From NCBI GenBank assembly GCA_030544215.1, contig JARZZO010000016.1, positions 59,933,501 through 59,997,500 of the forward strand: 64,000 bases of DNA, given 5' to 3'. Each line of letters begins with the position of its first letter. The stretch's first letter is position 1. The notes under the pieces are model-generated. The model saw only the letters and a list, made by a program, of their open reading frames with translations, was not told the origin of the DNA and searched no databases. This document shows positions 47,601 through 58,341 of the stretch, piece after piece. The DNA comes from Zantedeschia hybrid cultivar. Taxonomy: Eukaryota; Streptophyta; Magnoliopsida; Alismatales; Araceae. Position numbers and translations under genes: made by a program.

Positions 47601-47846
47601 TTGTCATCCAAGCAACCCAAGTGTCCACAGCTATATGTCTACAGTTCTTCTGACAGGGTTATTCCTGCAAAATCTGTTGAATCATTCATCGAGCATCAAA
47701 GAAAAGCTGGTCATGAAGTCAAGGCCTATGATTTTGTGTCCTCGCCTCATGTTGACCATTTCCGGAACCATCCCAGTATCTATGCTTCTCAGCTTACAAC
47801 CTTCCTTGATGACCATATATTTACCTGTTGCAGAGATTCTTCTTAG
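44687..47846 (+). CDS. DUF829/TMEM53-like alpha/beta-hydrolase-fold protein, four exons
   Basis: A 438-residue protein joins from exons 44687-45426, 45516-45621, 46229-46428 and 47576-47846. All have GT/AG borders and the frame is kept throughout. Residues 1-60 are Ser/Ala-rich with few acidic residues, like a plastid or mitochondrial targeting peptide. The conserved part runs from about 165 (VVVLLGWLGAKQKHLRRYADWY) through FHTFSNTGWI (238-246) to the end. YSSSDRVIP (371-379) and SPHVDHFRNHP (405-415) supply the expected acid and histidine of an alpha/beta-hydrolase fold. The nucleophile would be Ser241, in FSNTG instead of the usual GxSxG. Family members in plants are uncharacterised, and TMEM53 in animals sits at the nuclear membrane, so substrate and reaction are unknown. 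The first in-frame ATG after the TATA-like sequence was taken as the start. Confidence 0.9.
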
Positions 47847-50365
47847 AAAGAAAAGTAGGTGAAAAGGGAAGAGATGTAAAGAAAAAATGAATGAGAGAAA
47901 GAGGATAGCTGACCATTACATTTAGTTTCCCCCCATGTCTCCAATCCACATTTCTTACCCTGGCAGTTTGTCAAGTGATACCAGGCATTCATATTTTTTT
48001 CTTAACTTGTTGACCCTCTATGTAAAATGAATCTGATGTAAATTGATGTATACTGTTCAATGGAAACTAAATGTTTTGTTGATCCTTGATCTTTCGGCTT
48101 TGTGAACATGGTTGCCTTTCCTGATGGTGTATTTTTTGATTCTGTGCTGCACGATGGACTCCTAGGACAGTCTAGTACTAGTGATATTTTTGTCAACTTT
48201 GTGATGGATTCATTTCCTAAATAAAAAATTCTAATTCAAACCCGAAACTAAGTGGAAAAGTTTGATGGATTGTGAATCTCGACCTTCCTTGATAGAAAGG
48301 GCATATGCCTTGTCTGCCTAAGGGGACACTATCAACTACCAACTGATCAAGCAGTCAGCTTTCTTGTATCAAGCACAGTTTTTTAACCAAAAGCTGTGAA
48401 CCAAGACCTGGTATAAATTTCTGTACAGTAAGTCCAACCTGAAGTTATGATATCCCAGATGACTAGGTTCAAGGTGGTGTTTGATGCAGACTGGTGGATC
48501 AGAGCTGGTTAACCATTGGCTGTATGCTATTATGCGCAGGGCTAATATAGTTTTTGGCTTCTGAATGATATTCCACCATGGGCATTAACGGTTGAGAACC
48601 ATGGCCTTCAATTCTCTGTTTGTTACTCCTCACCCATCCCAGAGTAAATAGCCTTGATGATTCCTAGGTTAACCTCATGCTGGTTTGGCCTTTCTACCAC
48701 AAAAATAGTGACTATATATGCATGTGTATATAGATAGATAGATTGAAACTTGAGTAATTTTCAATATAAAGGTTGCAGATTTTGAATTATATTTTGAATT
48801 GTGTATGTTTTGCTTTAGACCACCACGATTGCATGCACGGCTTAAAATGAGATAGGAGACGGTGTGCATAGCTTCCTTGTGATAGATTCTTACCCTTTTG
48901 CAAAACAGGAAAGGGAGAATTCAAATCTTTATGGTATGTGGGAATCTGGGAAGAACGTTTCACTGTTTATTTTACAAAGAACAACAATACACCAACCGTA
49001 GTCCCTAAAACACTGCAAGTTTTGTTTACAGCAAAATAGCTATTTCTAATTTCCTTCAGACTATCCTTTCCATTCTGAATGACATATTATGAAATTACAT
49101 AGCTGACGTCTAGAAGCAAAGTGGGTATAAGAATGGCAATAGGAATGGGAACATCTACTTTACTTGAATTTTCTATGAGTAGGAGCAGCAACAGAGAATG
49201 AAAGGATTTTTGGAAGCAGAAACAATCACAAAATGAGTGAATCTTACCTATAAAAGCTGATGTCTAAATCACAAAGCAACAGGAAGAGTTTTAACCAACA
49301 CGGGTAACAGAATGTTGAGATACTCAGCAAAAATATTGTCATACGCTAAGGTGCCATTTGGTTTGATCTAAAAAATTATAAATTACTGTAAAACATTATA
49401 TCTTGATGAGACATAAAATGCAACGTTTTACAACATCTTACAATATTTTGCATCAAACCAAACAATCCTGACTTTGACCACAAGCAGATATCCTTATTTT
49501 CAGGTTTATCTGTCTTGTCCTATGCTTAGTCGACGGAACGGAATTTCAACACCATGTCAGCTGTAGCAACAACAAAATAGAAGGTGGGTAAGATTCATAT
49601 AAAAATAAGAGAAGAGATCTTCTCAGCGTAGAATTGGACATGAATCCAACATTTTTGAGAGGGGAGGAGGCCAAACATTGTAAAAAGGTCTCTCACATCA
49701 CCTAAAAAATTTTCAAATATCTGAACCCTCCCCTTTTCAATAGTGTTGGACTTTTGTCCAACCATGTACTGAAAAGATCGTTTCTCTAAAATAAAGACAT
49801 CGGGGACTTTAGAGCATCATGTTTGTTAAAGTGCTCATTCTCCACCTTTTTAAGGAGCCAAAGGCCGGCTAACCAAAGGAGTATCATGATTAAGAAGAGT
49901 AGTTCAGTCCAACCTAACGCCCAAAAGATCTCTATTCGATTAAAGGATTGTTTGTTTTAACATATTTTGAAACAATTATTTTACTTCACAGTATTTTCAG
50001 TTGTTTAGAATGACGTAAAACTATGTAAAATAAAATTTTGTCTGTTCACTTAATGGTTCAATTCTCTTGTTTTAATTTACAGCAAAGACTCACAAACCAA
50101 AACAAGAAGATTGGAATATCTTTCTTGTTTTATTTTATAAACAAATAAACAAATATTTTTTTATTTTAAAACAAGAAAAATTTACTTGTTTTGAAACCAG
50201 TGATTTTGAAATCCGTGATCTACAAAATTTTACATTAAAACAAAACCCCTCGGTCTAGTAAAATCTTCCGTTTATATCATCTTTGCAAAGTAGCTAGATG
50301 TTTATTACTGGCAGAACGAGAAGAGTATTCCTTCCAGAACTGTGATAATAAATGATAAGAGCTGC
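47847..50365. other. Intergenic DNA with small hAT-like repeats
   Basis: The first 300 bp probably include the 3' UTR of the DUF829 gene. A fold-back of about 120 bp at 49349-49465 has inverted TTTGGTTTGAT / ATCAAACCAAA ends. About 49960-50240 is a similar AT-rich fold-back rich in AAACAAG/CTTGTTTT. No gene was seen. Confidence 0.4.
49613..49782. mobile_element. Small MITE, copy 2 (partner at 8620-8796)
   Basis: GATCTTCTCAGCGTAGAATT at the left and TGTACTGAAAAGATCGTTTC at the right are inverted ends. The internal GGACATGAATCCAACA, AACATTGTAAAAA and GTTGGACTTTTGTCCAAC segments match the copy at 8620-8796. Confidence 0.6.
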
Positions 50366-50983
50366 TCAAGGGGCTCTCCTCTCCACCCTCCGGAACACGA
50401 CGGGGAAGGGCACATCGCCCAACCCCAACCACCTCTTCCCCTTCTCAGAGAATACCCCTACGTCCTTGCAGATGACCTTGCAGAACCTGCACACGTTGGG
50501 GCAGTGCTTAAGGCTGTAGTGATCAGTCCCGTACCTCTCCACCTTAAACCAGTTGCCCACCGTGGTCCTCCCGGGGCTCCCCGTCACCCCTCCCGCCGTC
50601 AAGTAGTACCGCTTGGTCCTCCAGTCGTAGCCCCCCAGCCTCCACGCCGTCGACTGCGCGCAGGCGCAGGCGGGCATGGAGAACACCACGTTCGTGTCTG
50701 TCGACAGCCGCACGGTCTTGTCCTCGGGTTGCACCGGCAGGAAGGTGACGGGGTACCCGCGCGCCGGCCCGGCCTTCTCCTGCGCCACGTTGAGGGGGCA
50801 GCTGCCGTTGCGGCTGGCGAGTGTGAGCCCGCCGCCCGCCCCATGGCGGGCGGGCAGGATGTAGTACTCGGCGCCGCGCTGGAGCTTGCGGCCGGCGACG
50901 TCGAGGACGGCCGTGGTGCTCCCCGCCTCCGTGGCCGGGGAGGAGAGCAGGAGGACCAGTGGAAGGAGTAGGATGGGATTCAT
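50366..50983 (-). CDS. Kunitz (STI)-type protease inhibitor / miraculin-like protein
   Basis: A secreted 205-residue beta-trefoil protein of the soybean trypsin inhibitor family, usually a defence or storage protease inhibitor. Residues 1-20 are a signal peptide (ILLLPLVLLLSS, cleavage near EAG). The family signature appears as VLDVAGRKLQRGAEYYIL (26-43), and GNWFKVERYG, YSLKHCPNVC and FPVVFRRV follow in the usual order near the C-terminus. Cys62 and Cys106/108 fit the first disulfide, and Cys161, 165, 168 and 172 the second, so there are seven cysteines where four are usual. I could not identify a classical P1 Arg/Lys in the expected reactive loop, so inhibition is uncertain and a miraculin-like role is possible. 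It is a single exon, GC-rich, with a TATA box about 52 bp upstream. The plus-strand frame over it is a shadow. Confidence 0.92.
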   Translation of the reverse strand: MNPILLLPLVLLLSSPATEAGSTTAVLDVAGRKLQRGAEYYILPARHGAGGGLTLASRNGSCPLNVAQEKAGPARGYPVTFLPVQPEDKTVRLSTDTNVVFSMPACACAQSTAWRLGGYDWRTKRYYLTAGGVTGSPGRTTVGNWFKVERYGTDHYSLKHCPNVCRFCKVICKDVGVFSEKGKRWLGLGDVPFPVVFRRVERRAP

Positions 50984-51034
50984 GGGTATGGGCCTTGTGT
51001 GGTTGATGGCTATGGATTTGGAGTGGATAGCCAG

Positions 51035-51043
51035 TTATTTATA
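51035..51043 (-). promoter_or_regulatory. TATA box of the Kunitz inhibitor gene
   Basis: TATAAATAA on the minus strand about 52 bp before the start codon, predicting a short leader of roughly 20-25 bases. Confidence 0.65.
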
Positions 51044-51226
51044 GACGGGAGAGTGTTTGGGGGATAAGCATCAGTGTTGATGGAAAGAGACTTTGATGGA
51101 GAGATTGGGTTTTCCAGCAGCAGGTTTAGTCCAACACAAGGGGCTGCCGTGTCAGCTGCAAGCTTTCTGATTGCATGACTGTAATGCATATATCATCTAT
51201 GTATTGACACTGATTGATGTCAATTT

Positions 51227-51543
51227 GAGTAACACTTATTGCACCCCACGATTTGCTGCACCGCACTCAATGCTGCCAATTTTTTTTTAATTTTTTTATG
51301 ATGATTGATATCATGTTCTACATGCTAATATAATCCAATTTTCTATACTTAAAACATTTGAGGGCTCAATTTTTTATTTTTCATATTTGTTAAATTGTCC
51401 GACTTATAATCCGTCCATATAAGAAATGTCAGATGTGGTGGGGTCGACTTAAAAAAAAATTTAAAAATAATTTTTTTTTTGCTGCTGCAGCCATCTAGAT
51501 CGGACGGTTGCCCGCACCGCACACGGTGCAACAAGTGTTATCC
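51227..51543. mobile_element. Mutator-like MITE, copy 4 of 5
   Basis: The ends GAGTAACACTTATTGCACC and GGTGCAACAAGTGTTATCC are nearly perfect inverted repeats. The flanking 9-mers TGTCAATTT (51218-51226) and GATCATTTT (51544-51552) match at 6 of 9 positions, compatible with an eroded duplication. Confidence 0.75.
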
Positions 51544-51902
51544 GATCATTTTAATCAAATTTGCTTTGGTCCTATGATGTGTTATTTAAGCATGAGTTAT
51601 TTTAAAATAAACAGGAATAAAAAAATTTCAATTAAAAAGCTCAAATTGTTTATTGTAATTAGAATAGAATTAATTTATTTATTTTACTTTTATCTGCTTA
51701 TTAATTTATATTCTTTATTCGGATAAGACTACTAACAATATAATCCAAATAAAATGTTACTAATTATCCTGGTATAAACAAATCTTGGCGTACACAATCC
51801 AGCTATGAATAAAGTATCTTATTATTGAACCGCCATTTGGCTATGTAAATCGATCTCTCCAGTTGCACTCAAAATACTATATTTTTCATCGCCCAATTCC
51901 TT

Positions 51903-52134
51903 CCCCACTTTGATAGTAAAATGAGTTACTTGAAATCATGTATATCGGATTGCTTATATCAGAATAAGGGATATTTCACTTTGGCAGTGGTGTGAGACCC
52001 GTCGGGGGAATAGGCAGAATAACCATATTTTGGGTCTTAAATGAAATTACTTATTCTACTTATCAAAGTAAAATTAACCTAATTCAAAGAATAAGAAATC
52101 TTATTTTTTCCCTATTATGCTATCAAAGAGGGGC
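51903..52134. mobile_element. MITE copy C (family of 34548 and 35217)
   Basis: The ends CCCCACTTTGATAGTAAAAT and, inverted, CCCCTCTTTGATAGCATAAT match. The interior AGAATAAGGGAT and TGTGAGACC segments resemble copies A and B. More diverged than those two. Confidence 0.55.
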
Positions 52135-52343
52135 ATATCAAAAAAACATATCTTCCCTTTTAAACTAGCTCGAGCCAATCGACTCTTCTAACGATGAAGA
52201 TGATATAATACCTCAACCATCTAATCTAATTAATTTTTTAAAACTAATACATTGGTGAAAGAAGAGAAACAAAATAGGGAAAAGTGAGATTTTTAAAAAA
52301 AGGATGTGATAATTTTTTGAATTTGTAGATTTACAGTCGGTAC

Positions 52344-52415
52344 ACATTTCTAAAATCTAAACTACATACATTTCTAAAATCAAAACTACATACATTTCTA
52401 AAATCAAAACTGTAG
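52344..52415. repeat. 24-bp tandem repeat, three units
   Basis: Units starting ACATTTCTAAAATC at 52344, 52368 and 52392 differ at one or two bases. Confidence 0.85.
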
Positions 52416-52539
52416 AATCATTTTCTCAAGAACTATCTGCATATGTGCCTCCAATTGACCCAAGTTGACAAAATAACATGAGGTGCAACAAAAGTTATCT
52501 ATCTATCTATATATATATATAGAGAGAGAGAGAAAGAGA

Positions 52540-53220
52540 GAGAGATAGGAAGATAAGTGCTATAGTGTGTTTGCTACAGTATGTACGGTTAAATTGTACG
52601 TACTATTTTGACTCATTTCTCATGTTAAAAAAATAAAAGTCATAATAAATTTATAAATATTAAACTCTCCTCAAAATAAATTTTATCCTTTTAACTTAAG
52701 TTGGATTGTGAGGCTTCTAACTTGAGCCGTTCAATTTTATATTCTTAAATTGGTGGTGAATACTAAAATTCTAAAGAATGAGAATAATCCTAAGACTTAA
52801 TCTGACAAATTTTTTATTTTTTATTTTTTATAAATTTTAAAAATTAAAATTTACATGTCCAGATAGACAGCTAAGATTGTGTTCCAAGATGGAACCACGA
52901 TCAAATAGTCAAAATAAAATCCCATGAGATGGAAACAACGCAAAGAGAAGTTATTGAATATTTATAATTTTTTTCTTTTAATATGGGGATGGGGTTCAAA
53001 CCTCACGCAATATAGTGAACCATATTCTCGCATCTCTCTCTCTCTATATATTTACACACACACACGTGGAATGCTATTGTGTGTTTGTTACAGTGCAACT
53101 GCACGCACTATTTTGACCTTCCTTTATATTTAAAAAAACATAATAAATTTTAAATATTTAACTCTTCTTCTGAAATAAATTTCATCTTTTTGACTTAAAC
53201 TTCACCTCAAGGAATGTGAA
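52540..53220. repeat. Pair of diverged direct repeats of about 190 bp
   Basis: The segment at about 52555-52740 (TATAGTGTGTTTGCTACAGT, ACTATTTTGACTCATTTCTC) is echoed at about 53070-53220 (TATTGTGTGTTTGTTACAGT, ACTATTTTGACCTTCCTTTA). (AT)n/(AG)n tracts precede both. Probably two copies of one non-coding element. Confidence 0.55.
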
Positions 53221-53320
53221 CAACCGTAGGAGGATATGTGCGTGTGTGCGTGCCTATGCACGCACAAACAGGCCACTTCGTATGATCCGACCGGTAGTAC
53301 TCGCATATATATATATATAT

Positions 53321-53450
53321 CTTTGACCGAATCCGATCTTGGTCCGCTGTCTTTGTGCACATAATCTAAACCGTATGGGCCTAAAACACACGCACGCACA
53401 CATACAATATGTGCACAAAGACAGCGGACCAAGATCGGATTCGGTCAAAG
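53321..53450. repeat. Perfect inverted repeat, 43-bp arms, 44-bp loop
   Basis: The left arm 53321-53363 starts CTTTGACCGAATCCGATCTT, and the right arm 53408-53450 is its exact reverse complement, ending TCGGATTCGGTCAAAG. No mismatch was found in 43 pairs. The arms stop abruptly: (AT)n lies to the left and TTGCGGGCGG to the right. The surrounding DNA is not part of the palindrome. The open frames here come from the repeat. Confidence 0.9.
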
Positions 53451-53608
53451 ATTGCGGGCGGTTCCCACCTTTGCATTAAGGCGTTGAGTCAATGCCTTGG
53501 AAACGAGAAAAATAAATTGCAAAACTCTGGTCTAGGAATTTCAGAAATCGAAGTCAGATACCGTTTCGGACTCTGAACCGAACCGAGAAGAGTGAGACAT
53601 TCGTTTAT

Positions 53609-53852
53609 GAGCTTTACTTGCTAGCGGTGCGGCGTTGGATCGCGCATGGCCTACCGTGCGACAATCTAATTTTTTTGAATTTTTTTATAGATAACAAATT
53701 GGAGGTCTCTTTTAATTTAGTAAATTTTTTAAAAAAAATAAAAAAACTACTGCATCACTCGCTGTCGTCCGATCTATGAGATAGATTGGACGGCAATGCA
53801 ACAACACAGGCACAGTGGGGTTCGCATCATGTCCGCGCAACAAGTATTACTC
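53609..53852. mobile_element. Mutator-like MITE, copy 5 of 5, with 9-bp target duplication
   Basis: It starts GAGCTTTACTTGCTAGCG and ends CGCAACAAGTATTACTC. It is flanked by TTCGTTTAT (53600-53608) and TTTGTTTAT (53853-53861), eight of nine matching. Together with copy 3 this supports a Mutator-type origin for the family. Confidence 0.8.
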
Positions 53853-54056
53853 TTTGTTTATTTAATCATCCGGGGGCCAAACTTTTCTAAGTAGCTACCG
53901 CCTCAAGAAATGCTATCTAGTTCTCACTCCTATTTTTAATGAAAATTTGAATGATTAACTAAAGTTTCCTTACTTCTATCTCGTGGCACAAGAGAAGAAC
54001 AAGTTGAGTAACATGGGGAGGAGGGGAAAGATTACGTGGGGAAGAGAATGACTAAA

Positions 54057-54334
54057 GTGCCATTTGATGTGTTGTAACATGTTATAAAATCTCAGTTTTA
54101 AAATCATTAATTTTAAAACTAGCAAAAATAAATAAAAAAGTTTATTTAAAATTACTAATTTTGATTTACGTTGATTTTAAACTGTAAATCAAAATCAACT
54201 AAAAAAAAGATTTTAGAGGTCAACCAATCTTAAATATAGCTATTTACAACACACCAAACGTGTAAAAGAAAACCATAAATTCATTTACAGCACTCCAAAT
54301 GTAAGGAAAACTTCATTTTACAGCTAAATGACAC
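54057..54334. mobile_element. hAT-like MITE
   Basis: The left end GTGCCATTTGATGTG and the right end CAGCTAAATGACAC are inverted. The interior is an AT-rich fold-back (AAAATCATTAATTTTAAAAC, GATTTACG...GTAAATC). CTAAA is present on both sides (54052-54056 and 54335-54339). The GTGCCATTTG terminus is shared with the fold-back near 49350. Confidence 0.55.
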
Positions 54335-55401
54335 CTAAATGAAAGATGGAAAATGAAGTAAGGGCATTTTTATGGTTATAAATGAAAACAAATCATTCAA
54401 TTATATTACCAAGAGGGCAGTGTGCTTCTTGAGTCTGCCTGGTTATAAATATATTAACTTTTGATGTAGGTACCTTTGCAGATGTATATTAATTTTGACA
54501 ACGTCATATAATGTATCCCTTATTTTTCTATATTCTCATATATATCCTCGGATGGGCCAAAATCTCATCTACTATGATCCGGGCTGAGACTTAGTTGTCC
54601 CTACAAAAAGAGAACACCATCAAGGGCCTCCGATGGTAATTTAGGGAAGCCACCTCCGATGCTTAAGTCAGAAGGCTGGAGGATTCTAGAGAGAAACTAG
54701 AGAGAATTGGGCTTGTAATTGCATATCTCTGTCTGTTGAACAAGGACGGTCTTTATATAGCAGTGCAGGGCTTGTAATTGCAAACCTCTGTTTGTTGAAT
54801 CGAGGTGGTCCTTATATAGCAGTGCATAACTTTAGCAGAAGTTCAATTCTACCTAGGAGGACGAGAGTCCAAGGGTGATTCCGAACCGAAAAGGATTGTT
54901 ACCTAAAAGTCGATCCCAGATCAGACTTCTAGATTCATCCTAGATTATGGTTGGATCAATACAAGGAAGAGTGAGACTTCTTGGTTTGAATTGTTTCTTG
55001 AATGCAGCAAGACTCCGAGTTTGAGACAGTTCCTGACCATATGGGTCTATTTCATGAATCATGGACTTGGCTGTAAACAAGATAATTTCGTGTGCCGGGA
55101 CAGGGCTATATTGATAGTCCAGTCCTGGGCTTGTTGGGGTGGCCCACGGGTTCTTAGGCTAGGCTAAATTCTTGTCCTTCAGTTGTCCCCTCCCTTCTTG
55201 ACGTAATTTGTTCATCGATGATCGATTCGTATCCTTAGCATGTACCTTTTGGACGATGTCTCTTAATATTCTTGTTCGTGGCTCTTCGAGGAGTCCTTTT
55301 GCCTGCTGTGTCTCCTCAAAGTGGGTAACACACGACATTTGCACTTTGCCGGGCACTTTAAAACTCCTCAAAGGGGAGGATTATCCCCAGCAGTTCAGTA
55401 A

Positions 55402-56190
55402 ATGCTAGTTCTTGTAGAAGCCATGGATTATGCTGTGAAAGTTGTTGAGGAATGTGGCACGATGGGGCCTTCGCGGGCTATAGCAGAGTTCCTCGTCAAG
55501 GTTCAGAGGACTTATCACATTCTGGGCATGTACTTCTTAGCGGTCTTATCTGCCGCAGACTGCATCTTCTCAGAGCATCAGGGCTCCTTTGTTGTTCATA
55601 AGGCCATGTTCGAGGGACGGTTTAGGCTTCATGTGCCGCCCTTCACTGTACAACTATTGCAATACTTCTAGATTATTCCAACCCACTTTTTGTCAAATTT
55701 CTAGAGGATGGTCGTCTATTTCGCCACCCTGATCTGGGACATGGGCCACCCAAGGGCAATGGTGGACATCTTCTGGTATCTCTTTCGCGTCCTATGATGT
55801 GCTGCCCTAGGAGCCTGCGCCATCACTCAATTTGAGGCCTGAGAAAGGATGCCATTGGCATTGAGTGCTGGGTTCCCCCACATATGGTGGAAACATACCC
55901 TTTTCTGGGTCAAGAGGGGTCCTTGGGGCTAGCCCTTCCTATTGGTCTTCTGAGACCTTTCCGTTGGTGCCCCTTGGAACAAGGAATAACCTTATTGCCA
56001 TACATCAATGCACACATCCTTGCGCTTATTTCGGTGGGACCGCCTATTGTTATTGGCCCGCAGGTCACTGAGGAGACGTTGCAGCATGCTGGCTTGTCTG
56101 CGTTGCTGGATGAAGAGGAGGAGGGCCTAGCTGGAGGTCCAAGAAACGATGCTACATTGATCGGTCATTGGTGCAAACGGTGGTTGTAGG
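55402..56190 (+). pseudogene. Decayed PF04195-like ('putative gypsy type transposon') frame
   Basis: The first open part (55402-55671) reads in the order typical of this retroelement-associated domain. It has FLVKVQRTYHILGMYFLAV, then a FVVHKAMFEGRFRLHVPPF block comparable to the family's 'F..GLRFPLHPF', then VQLLQYF. In the same frame the text continues as IIPTHFLSNF, RMVVYFATLIWDMG and later WWKHTLFWVKRGPW, comparable to the family's 'WKDRFFFV'. Several stop codons interrupt it. A shifted frame to 56189 continues with an acidic DEEEEG stretch. The domain's function is unknown; it occurs as an extra frame in Ty3-type elements. Recognition rests on memory of the family pattern. Confidence 0.5.
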
Positions 56191-57560
56191 TGTTTGCTAG
56201 TCAGGTGACTCAGGATGTGCCCCCGCTTTTTTTGTACCTTGTACGCTGCCGCTCTTTACAATATAACAAACTTTTCAGTCCTGCACTCCACATTATCCTT
56301 TTCTGTTTTATTGTTGTGAGGTTTCAAGCTGGTGGTCTGGGCTGTCACTTCCCTTGTGACGCTTGTTAGTATGGGTTCGGTTCTCCAGCCGAAGGGGTCA
56401 CAGGATTGTTCAAGACGTGCCATGTCCCCCCCATCCAGTGTTTTTCAGAATCGGCGAGTCATGTTGGAGGAATCACAGATGTTTCTCGCAACCTCTTAGC
56501 CCATGAATGGACAACTCGTCCTCGTCTTATTCTGTCGACTATCAACTTTCTCTTCCTTTGTCAGAGGTCGCTCTTAGAACGGCGAACCTCTCATGTCTTT
56601 TCCAAATCTTCGTTGGTTGCCGGCTTGGACCGTCATAGGGGAGGGGTAGACTTTCTCATTTAAAAGGGGGTAAGGGCATACCATCTTTTCTGGTCATCCG
56701 TGTAAAGGAGATCGGTATGTTGCTAGCGAGGGGACGTCTTCTTCCTGTGTCCATTCTTGCTTTCTGGAGGGGGAAAGGCCTTCTCACCTAGATGTCAAAG
56801 TTTTATTAAGAATGCTATACGTATGGTACATAGGGAGGGAACCCATTAACTCCTAGCCGCTGGTCTTTTTGCTCTCAATCATGGATTGAGACGTAAAGAT
56901 CTTGGTGTCAATATCATTCCAAACTGCAGAGAGTTGTTGCTATCATTTTCCTGACGAGGTTGTTGTGGTCAAGCTTACGGGCCAGTGTTGAGCCTTTTCC
57001 TTGTTTTTCCCTTTGTGCTTCGATCTCCTTGTTCTCGCACCTCATGCTTATTCTTCTCGTACCTTTTTTGCTTTGACAAGCATGGGGAATGACATTATTA
57101 TGTGGCTTGTGCATGGGTTGCTTCCTAGCTGCGTGCTCAGGTGGGCTCGGGGTATAGCTATCGCGGTTAACACTTCTGCGTGTATTTTTCTCTCAATAGT
57201 TTGTTGCCCGAAAAGCTTGGGAGAAAGCCAACTCTCCCTGTGCAAAGTGTATCGGGCGAGTTCGGCTTCAAAGGTAGGTAGGCGACAAAGCACGAGCCGC
57301 ATCCTAAGTATTTTTCACAGTTTCTCAATCCATCTAAGGTCGAGAACCAACCAAAATATTCGAAAAAAGGGTATTTTGCTTCTTCTTTTTTCTACTTGTA
57401 TATGGAGTGTAAAAATTTATATATAGAAGAAATATTTTTTGAACGTTAACGGCTTACCTCCCTCTTCTCCTCCGATCGAGTAGGCTAAGTCCTTGCCAGA
57501 GGTCTTAGGCTGTATTTGCATTATAGGTTTTATTTTGTCTACAACATGTAACCTTAAGAT

Positions 57561-57814
57561 AAGGCTCGGCAGGGGGAAATCCAAATAAGTTTAGTCCCAT
57601 CTGAGGGAGGAGAGCCCTTTCCCTGCGAGGGGAGGAGAAATTCGAGCGAGTTTAGTCTAATCTGATAGTGGGGAGGTCCTTCCCTACCAGGAGAGGTTTA
57701 ACAAAGGAAAATCCAAATGAGTTTAGTCCCATATGAAAGTGGGTAGTCCCTTTTTTGCGAGGAAAGGCTCGGCAAGGAGAAATCTGAACGAGTTTAGTCT
57801 CATCTGAGGGTAAC
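57561..57814. repeat. Tandem repeat array, four units of 61-71 bp
   Basis: Each unit holds AGTTTAGTC (57588, 57649, 57720, 57791), usually within GAAATCCGAACGAGTTTAGT-like wording. Units 1 and 4 also carry AAGGCTCGGCA. Spacing is 61, 71 and 71 bp. The fourth unit is broken after GAGGGTAAC by the LTR start at 57815. Confidence 0.8.
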
Positions 57815-58018
57815 TGTAGACACGCTAATTTTGACATCATTTTGAGTAAATTTCATATCATATAATAATGTTTTAAAATAGTCTGATATTTAATCATTAG
57901 TTAATTTTCATTAATCTTTCTAGATTAATTATCTAAATGACATCGGTCAGACATACATAATTTAAGTTTATTAATGAAATTCATTTTAACTCAGATTTTA
58001 ATCAAATGTGAAAAGATT

Positions 58019-58230
58019 CTAAAAGACGTCGACCTGTGTAGACACCATTTAGAGTTTAATTCTTATTTTGATTATTAATCTGATTTTTAATTAATTTATT
58101 AATAAACTAAAAGACGTCTATTATGCACAACGCCATTTAGGTTTCCTAAGCTGATCATATCTCTTCTTCCCGATGTTTATCCTTATCTTAATTAAGTTAA
58201 AAGACGTCTCCCATGGGCGACGCGTTTTAG
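58019..58230. repeat. Dyads 1-3 of the GCGTC-N10-GACGC family (LTR U3)
   Basis: Three 34-bp modules lie at 58019-58052, 58107-58140 and 58197-58230. Each has a 12-base left half (CTAAAAGACGTC, CTAAAAGACGTC, TTAAAAGACGTC), ten unrelated bases (GACCTGTGTA, TATTATGCAC, TCCCATGGGC) and a 12-base right half (GACACCATTTAG, AACGCCATTTAG, GACGCGTTTTAG). The halves pair inverted at 9 of 12 positions each. They lie 110-325 bp upstream of the LTR TATA box, where retroelement enhancers usually sit. Confidence 0.9.
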
Positions 58231-58341
58231 ATAATTACAGATAAAGATGAATTAATCTGTGTTTATATGTTTCTTGGTTAGATAAACTTCAAAATCTTTT
58301 ATGTTAATATTTAAGTAACCGCGGATGCATAAACTTAAGCC

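Larger units (their letters stand above)
54534..57814 (+). mobile_element. Decayed Ty3-type LTR retrotransposon region
   Basis: The left part carries LTR features: the CTCCGATGCTTAAGTCAG motif near 54655 and two near-copies of a segment with GGCTTGTAATTGCA and TTTATATAGCAGTGCA. A PF04195-like reading frame follows at 55402-56190, then non-coding DNA, then a tandem array at 57561-57814. No gag, protease, reverse transcriptase or integrase motif was recognised. The outer ends are not defined. The right end is cut by insertion of the Tat-like element at 57815. Confidence 0.55.

Noticed and set aside
50342..50971. 209-codon plus-strand frame opposite the Kunitz gene
   Set aside because: It is low-complexity His/Gly/Ala/Arg composition with no domain; the minus frame carries a signal peptide and family motifs.
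56914..57426. 141- and 84-codon frames in the Ty3-type region
   Set aside because: No gag, protease, reverse transcriptase or integrase motif could be read in either frame.
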